Shown in pieces: positions 53,278 to 62,774 of a DNA stretch of 64,000 nucleotides. The stretch is from UBA2336 sp037443645 (GTDB taxonomy: Bacteria; Bacteroidota; Bacteroidia; Cytophagales; Cyclobacteriaceae): positions 1 to 64,000 of the forward strand of contig JBBINY010000005.1 in NCBI GenBank assembly GCA_037443645.1, read 5' to 3'. Position 1 is the first letter of the stretch; each line of letters opens with the position of its first letter. The notes under the pieces were generated by a model. The model was not told the DNA's origin. It did not search any database and was given only the letters and a program-made list of their open reading frames with translations. Made by a program: the position numbers and the translations under genes.

Positions 53278-55656
53278 ATGAAAAGATCTATCCGCAAAGT
53301 TGCCGTGCTTGGTTCTGGTGTAATGGGTTCATCCATTGCCTGTCATTTTGCCAACATTGGTTGCGAAGTATTGCTGCTCGACATCGCACCAAAAGAATTA
53401 TCGGAAGAAGAAAAAAAGAAAGGACTTTCACTTGATAGCAAGTTAGTCAAGAACAGAATTGTTCAGTCATCATTTGATAAGTGTATCAAGTCTTCTCCTG
53501 GCCCGATTTACAGTAAGAAATTTATTTCGCGCGTTACGCTTGGCAACTTTGATGATGATTTGGCGAAGATCAAAAACTACGACTGGACCATCGAAGTGGT
53601 GGTTGAAAATCTCGATATCAAGAAAAAGGTTTACGAGCAAGTTGAGAAGTACAGAACGCCCGGAACCCTCATAACATCCAATACCTCAGGCATCCCAATT
53701 CACCTGATGGCCGAAGGCCGGAGTGATGATTTTAGGAAGCATTTTGCGGGTACACACTTCTTCAATCCGCCCCGTTACCTGCGGCTTTTTGAAGTAATCC
53801 CCACCCCGGATACCGATCCGGAGATAACCAAATTCCTGTTGCATTATGGAGATCTGTACCTGGGTAAAGTATCCGTATTGTGCAAAGACACCCCGGCCTT
53901 CATCGGAAACCGGGTTGGTGTTTGGGGCCTGCTGAAGGTGATTGACTCCATGCAGAAATACGACCTGAATGTGGACGAAATCGACAAACTTACCGGCCCG
54001 GTAATCGGCCGCCCGAAGTCGGCAACATTCCGTACCTCGGATGTGGTTGGACTTGATACACTCGTAAAAGTTGCCAACAATTTATACGCAGGTTTACCCA
54101 ACGATGAAGGTCGTGAGATTTTTAAATTACCTGATGTTGTCAACAAGCTTGATGAGAACAAATGGCTCGGTGATAAAACCGGTCAGGGGTTTTACAAGAA
54201 ATCAAAGGACGCAAAAGGCAAAACAGAGATTCTTACACTTGATTTAAAAACACTCGAGTACAAGCCGAAAGCAAAAGCAAAATTTGCTACACTCGAAACC
54301 ACCAGGACGATCGACACCTTACGCGATCGGTTTAAAGTTTTGTTGGCCGGTAAAGACAAGGCCGGAGAATTTTATCGCGATTGTTTTTACGGATTATTTC
54401 AATACGCATCAAATCGAATTCCTGAAATCAGCGATGAACTTTTCAGAATTGATGATGCAGTATGCGCTGGCTTCGGTTGGGAACTCGGACCGTTCGATAC
54501 GTGGGATGCACTTGGTGTAGAAAAAACGGTTCAGGCCATGGAAGGCATGAACTACAAACCTGCAAAGTGGGTGTACGACATGCTTGCGGCCGGTAACAAA
54601 TCGTTTTATACAGTAGAACACGGCCAGCGCAAGTACTACGATATACCTTCAAAATCGTATAAAGTAATTCCAGGCAAAGAAGCCTTTATCATTCTCGAGA
54701 ATCTCAGCGACAAAGTCGTTTGGAAAAATGCCGAAAGCAAAGTAACCGACCTGGGTGATGGGGTGATCAACTTCTCCTGGAGCAGCAAGAGCTACACGCT
54801 GGGCAGCTCGGTAATTGAGGGGTTAAATAAGGCCATCGATTTGGCCGAAAAGGACTACCGGGGGCTGGTTGTAGGCCATCAGGGGCCCGATTTCTCGCTT
54901 GGGGCCAATCTGGGGCTGGTTTTCATGTATGCCATCGAGCAGGATTATGATGAAATCGACTTTATGGTGCGGGCTTTCCAGAATTCGGTAATGCGACTGC
55001 GGTATTCTTCCGTTCCGGTGGTGGTAGCCCCACAAGGCCGCACATTGGGCGGGGGCTGCGAAATGACTATGCATGCCGATGTGGCCGTAGCCGCAGCAGA
55101 AACCTATATTGGTTTAGTTGAAGTAGGCGTGGGTCTAATTCCTGGTGGGGGTGGAACCAAAGAGTTCACGAAACGGGTTAGCGACCGTATGCTTGAAGGT
55201 GATGTTGAGTTAAATGCGTTGCAAAATGCCTTTATGAATATCGCCACAGCAAAAGTTGCCTTGTCGGCAGAAGAGGCCCGTGAAATGGGTGTTTTAAAAG
55301 CGCAAGACCGCATCACCATAAATAAAGACCGTCAAATTCTTGATGCCAAATCAGCCGTTATTGAATTATACGTGCAGGCGCGCAATATCAAAGTACAGGG
55401 AAGAGCAGGAATGGCCTTGTTTGCAGCCGGAGTTAACGGCATGAAAATGGGCCGCTACATTTCTGATCATGACATGAAAATCGCCATGAAGATTGCGAAC
55501 ATCATGTGTGGCGGTGATTTAACATCGCCTCAGGAGGTGAGTGAACAATATTTATTGGATCTGGAACGCGAAGCCTTTGTATCGCTTTGCGGTGAGCGGA
55601 AGACATTGGAAAGAATACAATCAATACTGACAGGAGGAAAACCACTTAGAAACTAA
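53278..55656 (+). CDS. fadN: FadN-type 3-hydroxyacyl-CoA dehydrogenase / enoyl-CoA hydratase
   Basis: A 792-residue two-domain beta-oxidation enzyme. The dehydrogenase is N-terminal: NAD motif VAVLGSGVMGSSIACHFANIG (about 8-28), THFFNPPRYLRLFEVIP with the catalytic His, and KDTPAFIGNRVGVWG (about 190-210). The hydratase is C-terminal (about 490-720): SLGANLGL, GRTLGGGCEMTMHADVAV and GLVEVGVGLIPGGGGTKEF, with both acid/base Glu residues in place. This order, dehydrogenase before hydratase, is that of Bacillus FadN and the reverse of E. coli FadB. Together with the thiolase and acyl-CoA dehydrogenase that follow, it completes the cycle in a fadN-fadA-fadE order. Confidence 0.93.
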   Translation: MKRSIRKVAVLGSGVMGSSIACHFANIGCEVLLLDIAPKELSEEEKKKGLSLDSKLVKNRIVQSSFDKCIKSSPGPIYSKKFISRVTLGNFDDDLAKIKNYDWTIEVVVENLDIKKKVYEQVEKYRTPGTLITSNTSGIPIHLMAEGRSDDFRKHFAGTHFFNPPRYLRLFEVIPTPDTDPEITKFLLHYGDLYLGKVSVLCKDTPAFIGNRVGVWGLLKVIDSMQKYDLNVDEIDKLTGPVIGRPKSATFRTSDVVGLDTLVKVANNLYAGLPNDEGREIFKLPDVVNKLDENKWLGDKTGQGFYKKSKDAKGKTEILTLDLKTLEYKPKAKAKFATLETTRTIDTLRDRFKVLLAGKDKAGEFYRDCFYGLFQYASNRIPEISDELFRIDDAVCAGFGWELGPFDTWDALGVEKTVQAMEGMNYKPAKWVYDMLAAGNKSFYTVEHGQRKYYDIPSKSYKVIPGKEAFIILENLSDKVVWKNAESKVTDLGDGVINFSWSSKSYTLGSSVIEGLNKAIDLAEKDYRGLVVGHQGPDFSLGANLGLVFMYAIEQDYDEIDFMVRAFQNSVMRLRYSSVPVVVAPQGRTLGGGCEMTMHADVAVAAAETYIGLVEVGVGLIPGGGGTKEFTKRVSDRMLEGDVELNALQNAFMNIATAKVALSAEEAREMGVLKAQDRITINKDRQILDAKSAVIELYVQARNIKVQGRAGMALFAAGVNGMKMGRYISDHDMKIAMKIANIMCGGDLTSPQEVSEQYLLDLEREAFVSLCGERKTLERIQSILTGGKPLRN

Positions 55657-55662
55657 ACGCTG

Positions 55663-55680
55663 GACGCAAGATATAAGTAG
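55663..55680 (+). repeat. 18-base dispersed motif, copy 1
   Basis: GACGCAAGATATAAGTAG. The same 18-base motif, with a few substitutions, occurs at 56923-56940 and 59153-59170 in successive gaps around the fad genes. Here it is also part of a larger imperfect inverted repeat (55675-55685 AAGTAGCAAGA against 55705-55715 TCTTGCTACTT, with a 19-base loop). Confidence 0.7.
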
Positions 55681-55740
55681 CAAGAGAATGAACTTGCTGC
55701 CAGGTCTTGCTACTTAAGTCTTACTACTAAAAATAAAAAT

Positions 55741-56916
55741 ATGGACGCATACATCGTAGCAGGTTTCAGAACCGGAGTAGGTAAAGCAAAAAAAGGAGGC
55801 TTTCGTTTTGTAAGGCCCGATGATTTGGCAGCAGATGTTATTAAGCATCTTGTTAAGTCTGTTCCCGGATTGGAAAACAATATGATCGATGATTTGATTG
55901 TAGGCAATGCCGTACCCGAAGCGGAGCAAGGCATGCAGATGGGAAGAATGATTTCACTTCTTGCACTCGGCATTGATACACCGGGCATGATTGTAAATCG
56001 GTATTGCGGATCAGGTGTTGAAACCATCGCGATAGCCAGTCAACGCATACAAGCAGGCATGGCCGATGTCATCGTTGCCGGTGGAACCGAGTCGATGTCG
56101 CTTGTGCCGGTGATGGGAATCAAGACAGCGCTCAATTACAAGATTGCTACTGAGAATCCTACCTACTACACCAGCATGGGTTTAACGGCCGAAGAAGTTT
56201 CCAAGCAGTTCAACATCACGCGTGAAGATCAGGATCAGTTTTCCTATGAATCGCACATGAAAGCAGCCGCAGCCTGGAAAGATGGAAAGTTTAAAGATGA
56301 AGTTGTGCCCATCACCGTAAAGGAAGTTTACGTGGATGAGAACATGAAAAAGAAAACCCGGGAGTTTGTGGTTGCCACCGATGAAGGCATTCGGGCTGAC
56401 ACTACCGTTGAGGGGCTTTCAAAATTAAAACCTGTCTTTGCTATGGGGGGAACCGTTACAGCCGGCAACTCATCTCAAACTTCCGATGGCGCTGCCTTTG
56501 TGGTGGTGATGAGCGAGCGGATGGTAAAACAACTGAATGCAAAACCCATCGCACGCATGGTTAGTTATGCAGCAGCCGGTGTTGATCCACGCATTATGGG
56601 CATCGGGCCGGTGGCTGCTATTCCGAAGGCATTGAAGTTGGCGAACATGAAATTAAATGACATTGATCTGATTGAACTTAATGAAGCTTTTGCTGCACAG
56701 GCATTGGCAGTAGTGAAAGAGCTGGGCATCGATCGTAAAAAATTGAATGTTAACGGAGGCGCAATTGCCGTAGGCCACCCGCTCGGTTCATCTGGGGCGC
56801 GCTTATCGGTACAACTATTCAACGAACTCCGCAGACAGAAAAAGAAATACGGCATGGTCACGGCTTGTGTAGGTGGCGGACAAGGCGTGGCGGGGATTTA
56901 TGAACTTTTGAATTAG
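55741..56916 (+). CDS. fadA: FadA-type acetyl-CoA acyltransferase (thiolase)
   Basis: A 391-residue thiolase catalysing the last beta-oxidation step. Catalytic residues seen: nucleophile Cys in NRYCGSGVETIAIASQRI (about residue 90), NEAFAAQALAV (His/Asn region), GGAIAVGHPLGSSGAR (about 350), and Cys/Gly in CVGGGQGVAGIYELLN (about 380). Length is standard. Its gene lies between fadN and a four-helix-bundle gene. Confidence 0.95.
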   Translation: MDAYIVAGFRTGVGKAKKGGFRFVRPDDLAADVIKHLVKSVPGLENNMIDDLIVGNAVPEAEQGMQMGRMISLLALGIDTPGMIVNRYCGSGVETIAIASQRIQAGMADVIVAGGTESMSLVPVMGIKTALNYKIATENPTYYTSMGLTAEEVSKQFNITREDQDQFSYESHMKAAAAWKDGKFKDEVVPITVKEVYVDENMKKKTREFVVATDEGIRADTTVEGLSKLKPVFAMGGTVTAGNSSQTSDGAAFVVVMSERMVKQLNAKPIARMVSYAAAGVDPRIMGIGPVAAIPKALKLANMKLNDIDLIELNEAFAAQALAVVKELGIDRKKLNVNGGAIAVGHPLGSSGARLSVQLFNELRRQKKKYGMVTACVGGGQGVAGIYELLN

Positions 56917-56922
56917 ACTTTA

Positions 56923-56940
56923 GACACAAGACGCTAGTAG
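56923..56940 (+). repeat. 18-base dispersed motif, copy 2
   Basis: GACACAAGACGCTAGTAG, close to copies at 55663-55680 and 59153-59170. It precedes the four-helix-bundle gene. Confidence 0.7.
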
Positions 56941-56947
56941 AAAGACA

Positions 56948-57313
56948 ATGCATAATTTCAAAGAGTTGAAAGTTTGGCAATCATCAAGACAACTTGTAAA
57001 GGAAGTCTATGAGTTGACTGCTGATTTTCCTTTATCTGAAAAATATGGATTAATTTCTCAGCTACGAAGATGTGCCGTTTCAATTCCATCCAATATTGCG
57101 GAAGGATCAGGTCGTAATACGGATAAGGATTTTGCGCAATTTCTCAACATTAGCCTGGGCTCATCATACGAGCCTGAGACACTCCTGATTCTGTCTTTTG
57201 ATGTTGAGTTGATTAGTCAGGATCAGCTTGAAAAATTCGTATTAAAACTTTCTGAGATACAAAAAATGACTTTTGGCTTGATCAAGACGTTACGCCAGGA
57301 GTCTTATGTCTAA
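56948..57313 (+). CDS. Four-helix-bundle protein (23S rRNA intervening-sequence type)
   Basis: A 121-residue all-helical protein of the family first found in 23S rRNA intervening sequences: FKELKVWQSSRQLVKEVYELTADFPLSEKYGLISQLRRCAVSIPSNIAEGSGR. The KVWQ, FP.SEKYGL..QLRR.AVSIPSNIAEG motifs are diagnostic. The crystal structures known for the family are pentameric bundles; the role is unknown. It interrupts the fadA-fadE order and is flanked by related repeat motifs, which suggests it moved in as a unit. Confidence 0.92.
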   Translation: MHNFKELKVWQSSRQLVKEVYELTADFPLSEKYGLISQLRRCAVSIPSNIAEGSGRNTDKDFAQFLNISLGSSYEPETLLILSFDVELISQDQLEKFVLKLSEIQKMTFGLIKTLRQESYV

Positions 57314-57343
57314 CGTCTTCATACTTATGTCAATTAAAAGAAA

Positions 57344-59146
57344 ATGAGTGCAGTAGTAGAAACCAAAGGTGCAATCAAAGGAGGCGAGTTCCTGATTCGC
57401 GAAACGCAGGCGAGCGAAATCTTCATACCCGAAGAGTTCAATGAAGAGCAATTGATGATCAGACAGCAGTGCGAGGATTTTTTAAAGAAAGAGATTCATC
57501 CCCGGTTGGATGAGATTGATTCTATGAAACATCCTGAGTTAATGCCATCCTTACTGGATAAGGCCGGTGAACTTGGTTTGCTGGGCACATCGGTTCCGCA
57601 AGAACTGGGAGGCTTCGGAATGGATTTCAACTCGGCTATGCTTATTGCCGAGGTGTTGGGAGCCGGACACTCGTTTGCTGTTGCTATTTCAGCCCATACC
57701 GGTATCGGCACGTTACCGATTCTCTATTACGGCAATGACGCGCAAAAGAAAAAATATATTCCAAAGCTGGCTACCGGTGAATGGAAAGCAGCATACTGTT
57801 TAACCGAACCCGATTCAGGATCGGATGCCAATTCCGGAAAAACAAAGGCTACACTTACGGCTGACGGAAAGCACTACGTTATCAACGGACAAAAAATGTG
57901 GATCACCAACGGTGGCTTTGCCGATGTGTTTGTGGTGTTTGCAAAAATCGACAACGATAAAAACCTGAGCGCTTTTATTGTGGAGAAAGCTTTTGGGGGC
58001 ATTACCATGAATGAAGAGGAGAAGAAAATGGGCATTAAAGGATCTTCTACCCGCCAGATTTTCTTTAACGATTGCAAGGTACCGGTTGAAAACCTGTTGA
58101 GTGAGCGCGAAAACGGCTTTAAGATTGCCGTTAACATTCTGAATATCGGAAGGATAAAATTGGGTGTCGCAGCCGTTGGCGGAAGTAAGATGTGTATATC
58201 CACAGCTGTGAATTATGCCAAAGAGCGGAAGCAGTTTGGCACACCGATCGCAAATTTCGGAGCCATAAAATATAAAATTGCTGAGGCCTGTACTAAAATC
58301 TTCGCATCGGAATCGGCCCACTATCGTGCTTCGCAAAATATTGACGATGCATACAATGCTTTTATAGCCGGGGGCATGGATGCCGGAAAAGCAAGATTAA
58401 AGGCCCTGGAAGAATTTGCCATTGAGTGCGCGGTTTTGAAAGTTCATGGATCGGAAGTGCTGGATTATACCGTAGATGAAGGCGTTCAGATCTATGGTGG
58501 CATGGGCTTTTCGGCTGAAGGACCGATGGATCGGGCCTATCGCGATGCGCGCATTAACCGAATCTTTGAAGGTACCAATGAAATTAACCGACTGCTTACG
58601 GTGGATATGATTTTGAAGCGTGCCATGAAAGGCACCCTTGACCTGATGAATCCGGCCATGGCTGTTCAAAAGGAGTTAATGTCAATCCCTGATTTTGGTG
58701 CCAGCGATGAAGAAGGGATTTTTATAAAGGAGAAAAAAGTACTGGCTAATCTCAAAAAGGCGGGGCTAATGGTAGCCGGTGCAGCCGTGCAGAAATTTAT
58801 GATGAAACTTTCAGACGAACAGGAAATTCTCATGAACCTGGCCGATATGATGATTGAAGGGTATGTGGCTGAATCTGCATTGTTACGAGTTGAAAAGCTT
58901 ATTGGAATACGCGGAGAAAAAGCTTGCGAATTGCAAAAGGAGATGGCATTAATTTATTTGCATCATGCAGTAAATACCGCAGCAGCAGCCGGTCGTGAAG
59001 CCATCACTTCGTTTGCCGATGGCGATGAGCAACGGTTAATGCTGATGGGCTTAAAACGCTTCACCAAGATTGATCCGTACAACCTGAAAGAAGCGAGAAG
59101 AAAAGTAGCGAATTATGTTATTGAAAAGGGAGTGTATCCATTTTAG
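57344..59146 (+). CDS. fadE: FadE-type acyl-CoA dehydrogenase
   Basis: A 600-residue flavoenzyme for the first beta-oxidation step. Seen: SVPQELGGFGMDFNSAML, the FAD/substrate segment CLTEPDSGSDANSG, GQKMWITNGGFADVFVVFAKI, and the C-terminal YGGMGFSAEGPMDRAYRDARINRIFEGTNEINRLL with the likely catalytic Glu in FEGT. The extra C-terminal helical domain (about 430-600) is that of the roughly 590-residue Bacillus FadE/VLCAD-like group. It would pass electrons to ETF. A hairpin terminator at 59175-59202 ends the plus-strand block. Confidence 0.94.
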   Translation: MSAVVETKGAIKGGEFLIRETQASEIFIPEEFNEEQLMIRQQCEDFLKKEIHPRLDEIDSMKHPELMPSLLDKAGELGLLGTSVPQELGGFGMDFNSAMLIAEVLGAGHSFAVAISAHTGIGTLPILYYGNDAQKKKYIPKLATGEWKAAYCLTEPDSGSDANSGKTKATLTADGKHYVINGQKMWITNGGFADVFVVFAKIDNDKNLSAFIVEKAFGGITMNEEEKKMGIKGSSTRQIFFNDCKVPVENLLSERENGFKIAVNILNIGRIKLGVAAVGGSKMCISTAVNYAKERKQFGTPIANFGAIKYKIAEACTKIFASESAHYRASQNIDDAYNAFIAGGMDAGKARLKALEEFAIECAVLKVHGSEVLDYTVDEGVQIYGGMGFSAEGPMDRAYRDARINRIFEGTNEINRLLTVDMILKRAMKGTLDLMNPAMAVQKELMSIPDFGASDEEGIFIKEKKVLANLKKAGLMVAGAAVQKFMMKLSDEQEILMNLADMMIEGYVAESALLRVEKLIGIRGEKACELQKEMALIYLHHAVNTAAAAGREAITSFADGDEQRLMLMGLKRFTKIDPYNLKEARRKVANYVIEKGVYPF

Positions 59147-59152
59147 AACAAA

Positions 59153-59170
59153 GACATAAGACGTAAGTAG
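59153..59170 (+). repeat. 18-base dispersed motif, copy 3
   Basis: GACATAAGACGTAAGTAG, matching the copies at 55663-55680 and 56923-56940 in most positions. It lies between the fadE stop and its terminator. Confidence 0.7.
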
Positions 59171-59174
59171 CAGG

Positions 59175-59202
59175 AAAACCCGGCAGTGATTCCGGGTTTT
59201 TT
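59175..59202. terminator. Terminator between fadE and the convergent gene
   Basis: A 9-bp perfect stem (59175-59183 with 59192-59200, AAAACCCGG/CCGGGTTTT) with an 8-base loop is followed by further T residues. It is placed between two converging genes and has A/T flanks on both sides. Confidence 0.85.
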
Positions 59203-60892
59203 ATTGCTTTGGGTTGAGCAGTCTTTTCAAATCTGCCTCCAATGCCGGATCACTTGGTCGCCTGGGGTTCAAATCAATTTTTTCACCGTCCTTATGGATA
59301 AGTACAAAATAAGGTAAACTTCGTACTGCAAATTCTTTGAGTATCCCTGCCCCGCGATCTATCCGGTAATTGATTATGCCGTCAGCGAAGAGGTTAAAGA
59401 TTGCAACAGACCGCTGCCAGGCTTCCTGATCCTCGTCAAGGCAGATCAGAACAAAGGTGACCTTACCGTGGAATTGTTTGTTCAGTCGCTTGAACAACTC
59501 AAGATCAACCAGGTAAGGCTTTAAGTCGCCAGACCAGAACATAAGGTACACCATCCGCTTTCCTTTGTTGTCATTACGCAACCAGGTGAATTTCTCTTCC
59601 GCCTGATTACCCCCATCTGTTGTACTCCACTCGTAATGAAGGTAGCGGAAGAATTGCCGGTTCAGTGAACTTCCACCACCCAAATCGCTGATGATACGAT
59701 CCTCCAGCGGGGTTGCTTTCAAAACGGTTGTGTTGTTCCAGAAGGATGAATCATAAGGGATATTCATCAACTCCCTCTTGGTGGGCTCCTTGCCGGTGAA
59801 CTTCTTGTCAGGAGCATGCTGTATCTCCACCGACATCAGTTCAATGTGAAAAGAGTGGCGGCCACTATCCGCGAAGTGAGTTTCTCCTTCGCGTATGAAA
59901 TGGTACGGATAATATTTGTCGTTGTATTTCTTGTAAAATGCTGATGTTTTAATGGTCACATTTTTGTCATACTTCATTTCCTCGACTTTTACAAAAGCAT
60001 ACGTATCGGTAGTGATGTAAAGCATCCCTTTTGCACGGGGTGCAGGCTTATATCCGGTAGTGGTTGGGATGGAATCATTTTTATAATGGTAGCTTATCTT
60101 ATACACATCACGGCCGTCAAATGCCGTGATGCCGTCAAACATAAATGTAAAATTTTCAAAGTCTGTTCTCAGGTTACTGATATCGGTGTATAAACCCAGG
60201 TAGTTACTCTTTTCAAGCGACTGGTAGGCAACTATGTCGGCCTGCAGGATGCTGTGCAGCGAAATGGGGGTGTGTCCCTGGGCTGCAAGGGTATTATCGA
60301 GGCTCCTTCGGAGCTGGGTTACACGCATCTCTTCTTTGTCGCCAGCTCTTTTCCGGAAAGGTTTATAGCCTTGGTATTTCCACACGTCAATGAAAGCTTC
60401 AATCAGCCTGCCATAAACAGAATCGTCTTTGCAATAATGCCGGTAAAAGTATTGTTGGTTAAAGGATTTACCGGAGTAGTTCCGGTTGATGTTTGAAAAG
60501 GCTTTCTGAACAACCCTTCTTGCATTGATGGCGCGGTGTGTGATAACAATTTCGTTTAGTTCAACGGTATAAGGAGTCAATTGGATAAGGCTCATTTCTT
60601 CCGGTGTGTTAACCACCATGGAAACATACCCGACACACGAAATTTTTAGTTTGGCGCCTTCAGGAATTGCCAACGAAAACTCGCCTTCAAGATTGGAGCT
60701 GGTGCCTGAAGCAGTGCCTAAAATACCAATGGATGCAAAGGGCACAGGCTTACCTGTTTCCCGATCAATAACCCTGCCTTCAATTTTATGCTGGCCATAG
60801 CTCATGCAATAACCCAAAGTGAAAAGAGTAAGTAACCAGGTACGGAAATGTAGTCCGGAGGCCATCAACTTATGTAAATCAAAATCTTTCAT
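59201..60892 (-). CDS. Exported CarboxypepD_reg-like protein with thioredoxin-like C-terminus
   Basis: A 563-residue exported protein; the start at 60892 gives a signal region around FRTWLLTLFTLGYCMSYGQ (an in-frame Met at 60865 is an alternative). After it comes a CarboxypepD_reg-like beta-sandwich (KIEGRVIDRETGKPVPFASIGI), the N-terminal domain of TonB-dependent receptors and their partners. The middle is DUF5686-like beta-rich. The C-terminal 130 residues are thioredoxin-like (VYLMFWSGDLKPYLVDLEL ... TFVLICLDED ... RSLPYFVLIHKDGEKI), but the CxxC is replaced by WSGDL, so it is not a disulfide reductase. It is convergent with fadE. Function unknown. Confidence 0.8.
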   Translation of the reverse strand: MKDFDLHKLMASGLHFRTWLLTLFTLGYCMSYGQHKIEGRVIDRETGKPVPFASIGILGTASGTSSNLEGEFSLAIPEGAKLKISCVGYVSMVVNTPEEMSLIQLTPYTVELNEIVITHRAINARRVVQKAFSNINRNYSGKSFNQQYFYRHYCKDDSVYGRLIEAFIDVWKYQGYKPFRKRAGDKEEMRVTQLRRSLDNTLAAQGHTPISLHSILQADIVAYQSLEKSNYLGLYTDISNLRTDFENFTFMFDGITAFDGRDVYKISYHYKNDSIPTTTGYKPAPRAKGMLYITTDTYAFVKVEEMKYDKNVTIKTSAFYKKYNDKYYPYHFIREGETHFADSGRHSFHIELMSVEIQHAPDKKFTGKEPTKRELMNIPYDSSFWNNTTVLKATPLEDRIISDLGGGSSLNRQFFRYLHYEWSTTDGGNQAEEKFTWLRNDNKGKRMVYLMFWSGDLKPYLVDLELFKRLNKQFHGKVTFVLICLDEDQEAWQRSVAIFNLFADGIINYRIDRGAGILKEFAVRSLPYFVLIHKDGEKIDLNPRRPSDPALEADLKRLLNPKQ

Positions 60893-60983
60893 CCGAAAAT
60901 TAACCGAATTAACAACATTTGAAAGCAATTATATGGCCATTATGCGTCTATACCGTTCAAGGTTAGCCAGGGTTCTCAGCGGA

Positions 60984-62774
60984 CTACGCGTATAATTTAT
61001 CAATTGCCGCTTTGTGCTTTTCAAGCAGGGCGTTGCGCTTTACTTTGAATGATGCCGTTAAATCACCCGAATCAACAGTCCATTCCAGATCACACAGAAC
61101 AAATTTTCTGATTCGCTTATAGCTTTCCAGGCTGACGTTTAACCGGTCGATCTCCGTCTGCAGTTTCTGAACAACCTTAATGTTGTGAATCATAAAAGGC
61201 GGAGAAGTCCAGTGCACGCCATTCTCTTCGCACCAGTGTCTTAGCCAAACAAAATTGGGAACCAGCAAGGCGGTTACAAAGGGCTTGTTAAACCCAACAA
61301 TGAGGCATTGCGCGATAAAGGGAGAGGATACAAAGTGCTCTTCGAGCTGTTGGGGGGATATGTAAATTCCTGCCGTGGTTTTGAAAATGTCTTTCTTCCG
61401 GCCGGTTATCTGCAAAAACTTCCGATCAACAAATTTGCCGATGTCACCCGTGTGTAACCAGCCATCAACAAGCACTTCGTGTGTCAACTCTGGCCGTTTA
61501 TAATACCCCTGCATCACATTCGGTCCTTTAACAAGAATCTCTCCTTCACCCGTTTCATCTGCGTTGTCGATTTTAACAAGGATACCGGGCAGGGGTAATC
61601 CCACCGTGCCGAAGCGATACATTCCGGGTTGCGGCCTGTTCACAGAAATAAAAGGTGCGGCTTCGGTCATGCCATAGCCCGAAAGCACCAATACACCCGT
61701 GGAAGAAAAAAGCCGGGCAATATCGGGGCGCAAGGCTGCAGCGCCAACAATAACAAAGCAGGCCTTGCCCCCAAGTACTTTACGCCAGGAGTTGAGCACC
61801 AGGATGCGAGCCAGCAACAGGTATACTTTAAACAATAATCCCCCTTGAGTTTCGCTTCTGAAATTCTGACCTACGGTCATGGCCCACTGTATCAGCTTTC
61901 GTTTAATCACATTTTTTGTAGCGCGTTGCTCAAGCAGGTAGTCATACATTTTTTCCAGCGTTTTCGGAACACTGGTGAAGAAGTTGGGCCTGACGGATTG
62001 GAAATCTGTTGTGATGCTGTCTTTGGAATGACTGAAATAAACGGCTACACCAAATGCCATATAGGCAAAACAGGTTGTTCGTTCAAAAATGTGGCTGAAG
62101 GGAAGAAAGCTCAATGCCCGGTCGCCTGGATTTACAGGCAGTACCGGAAGAATGGCTTTGATATTGCTCACCACATTGTGGTGCGTCAGCACAACACCCT
62201 TCGGAATTCCAGAAGTACCCGATGTATAGAGTATTGCCAATATATCCTGTTGCGACACTCCAGCTTTTCTGATTTCCAGTTGTGTTTTTGTGGCCGCTGT
62301 TGCTTTGTAATTGAACGCAGGAAAACAGCCCTTCTCACTTTTTTCCAGATGATAGCATATCGGAGCACTTTCGGCCTTTTCGCAAACCGACTTCACTTTA
62401 TAGAACAGCCCTGCGGTTGCAGTGATGCAAAGTTTGGCCTGCGTTTCATTGAGGATGAACAGCATTTCCTCAGGAGAAGAAGTAGGGTGGATGGGAACAG
62501 TTATAAGTCCAACTTGTTGGCAGGCAAGGTCGGTAATGACCCACTCAGGACTGCCCTGCATCGGCACTACGACAACGGCATCGCCCGGTTGGTAGCCGTT
62601 TTCAAGCAGCCAGCACGACACATCATCCATTTTTTTCTGAACATCCCCGGTTGACCACGGCTGCCACCGGCCGTTGACAAAGGAATTAAAACAGGCCTGC
62701 AGCGGATATTTTTGTTGCTGGTAGGAGACCAAATCAAATACCCGTGTAAAGTCAATGATGGAGGAATGAGTCAT
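60984..62774 (-). CDS. Long-chain acyl-CoA synthetase / AMP-dependent ligase
   Basis: A 596-residue adenylate-forming enzyme. Seen: the P-loop-like ILYTSGTSGIPKGVVLTHHN (about residues 188-207), SFLPFSHIFERT, the A5-type VLSGYGMTEAAPFIS, HTGDIGKFVDRKFLQITGRKKDIFKTTAG (A8 with the conserved Lys-linker) and a C-terminal catalytic Lys. Length and the FSHIFERT segment fit long-chain acyl-CoA synthetases. It activates fatty acids for the beta-oxidation genes on the opposite strand. The start overlaps the stop of the upstream alpha/beta-hydrolase gene by 4 bases. Confidence 0.92.
   Translation of the reverse strand: MTHSSIIDFTRVFDLVSYQQQKYPLQACFNSFVNGRWQPWSTGDVQKKMDDVSCWLLENGYQPGDAVVVVPMQGSPEWVITDLACQQVGLITVPIHPTSSPEEMLFILNETQAKLCITATAGLFYKVKSVCEKAESAPICYHLEKSEKGCFPAFNYKATAATKTQLEIRKAGVSQQDILAILYTSGTSGIPKGVVLTHHNVVSNIKAILPVLPVNPGDRALSFLPFSHIFERTTCFAYMAFGVAVYFSHSKDSITTDFQSVRPNFFTSVPKTLEKMYDYLLEQRATKNVIKRKLIQWAMTVGQNFRSETQGGLLFKVYLLLARILVLNSWRKVLGGKACFVIVGAAALRPDIARLFSSTGVLVLSGYGMTEAAPFISVNRPQPGMYRFGTVGLPLPGILVKIDNADETGEGEILVKGPNVMQGYYKRPELTHEVLVDGWLHTGDIGKFVDRKFLQITGRKKDIFKTTAGIYISPQQLEEHFVSSPFIAQCLIVGFNKPFVTALLVPNFVWLRHWCEENGVHWTSPPFMIHNIKVVQKLQTEIDRLNVSLESYKRIRKFVLCDLEWTVDSGDLTASFKVKRNALLEKHKAAIDKLYA

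Noticed and set aside
57815..58336. 173-residue minus-strand frame within fadE
   Set aside because: Antisense to a strongly conserved acyl-CoA dehydrogenase, with His/Cys-rich composition typical of a shadow frame.
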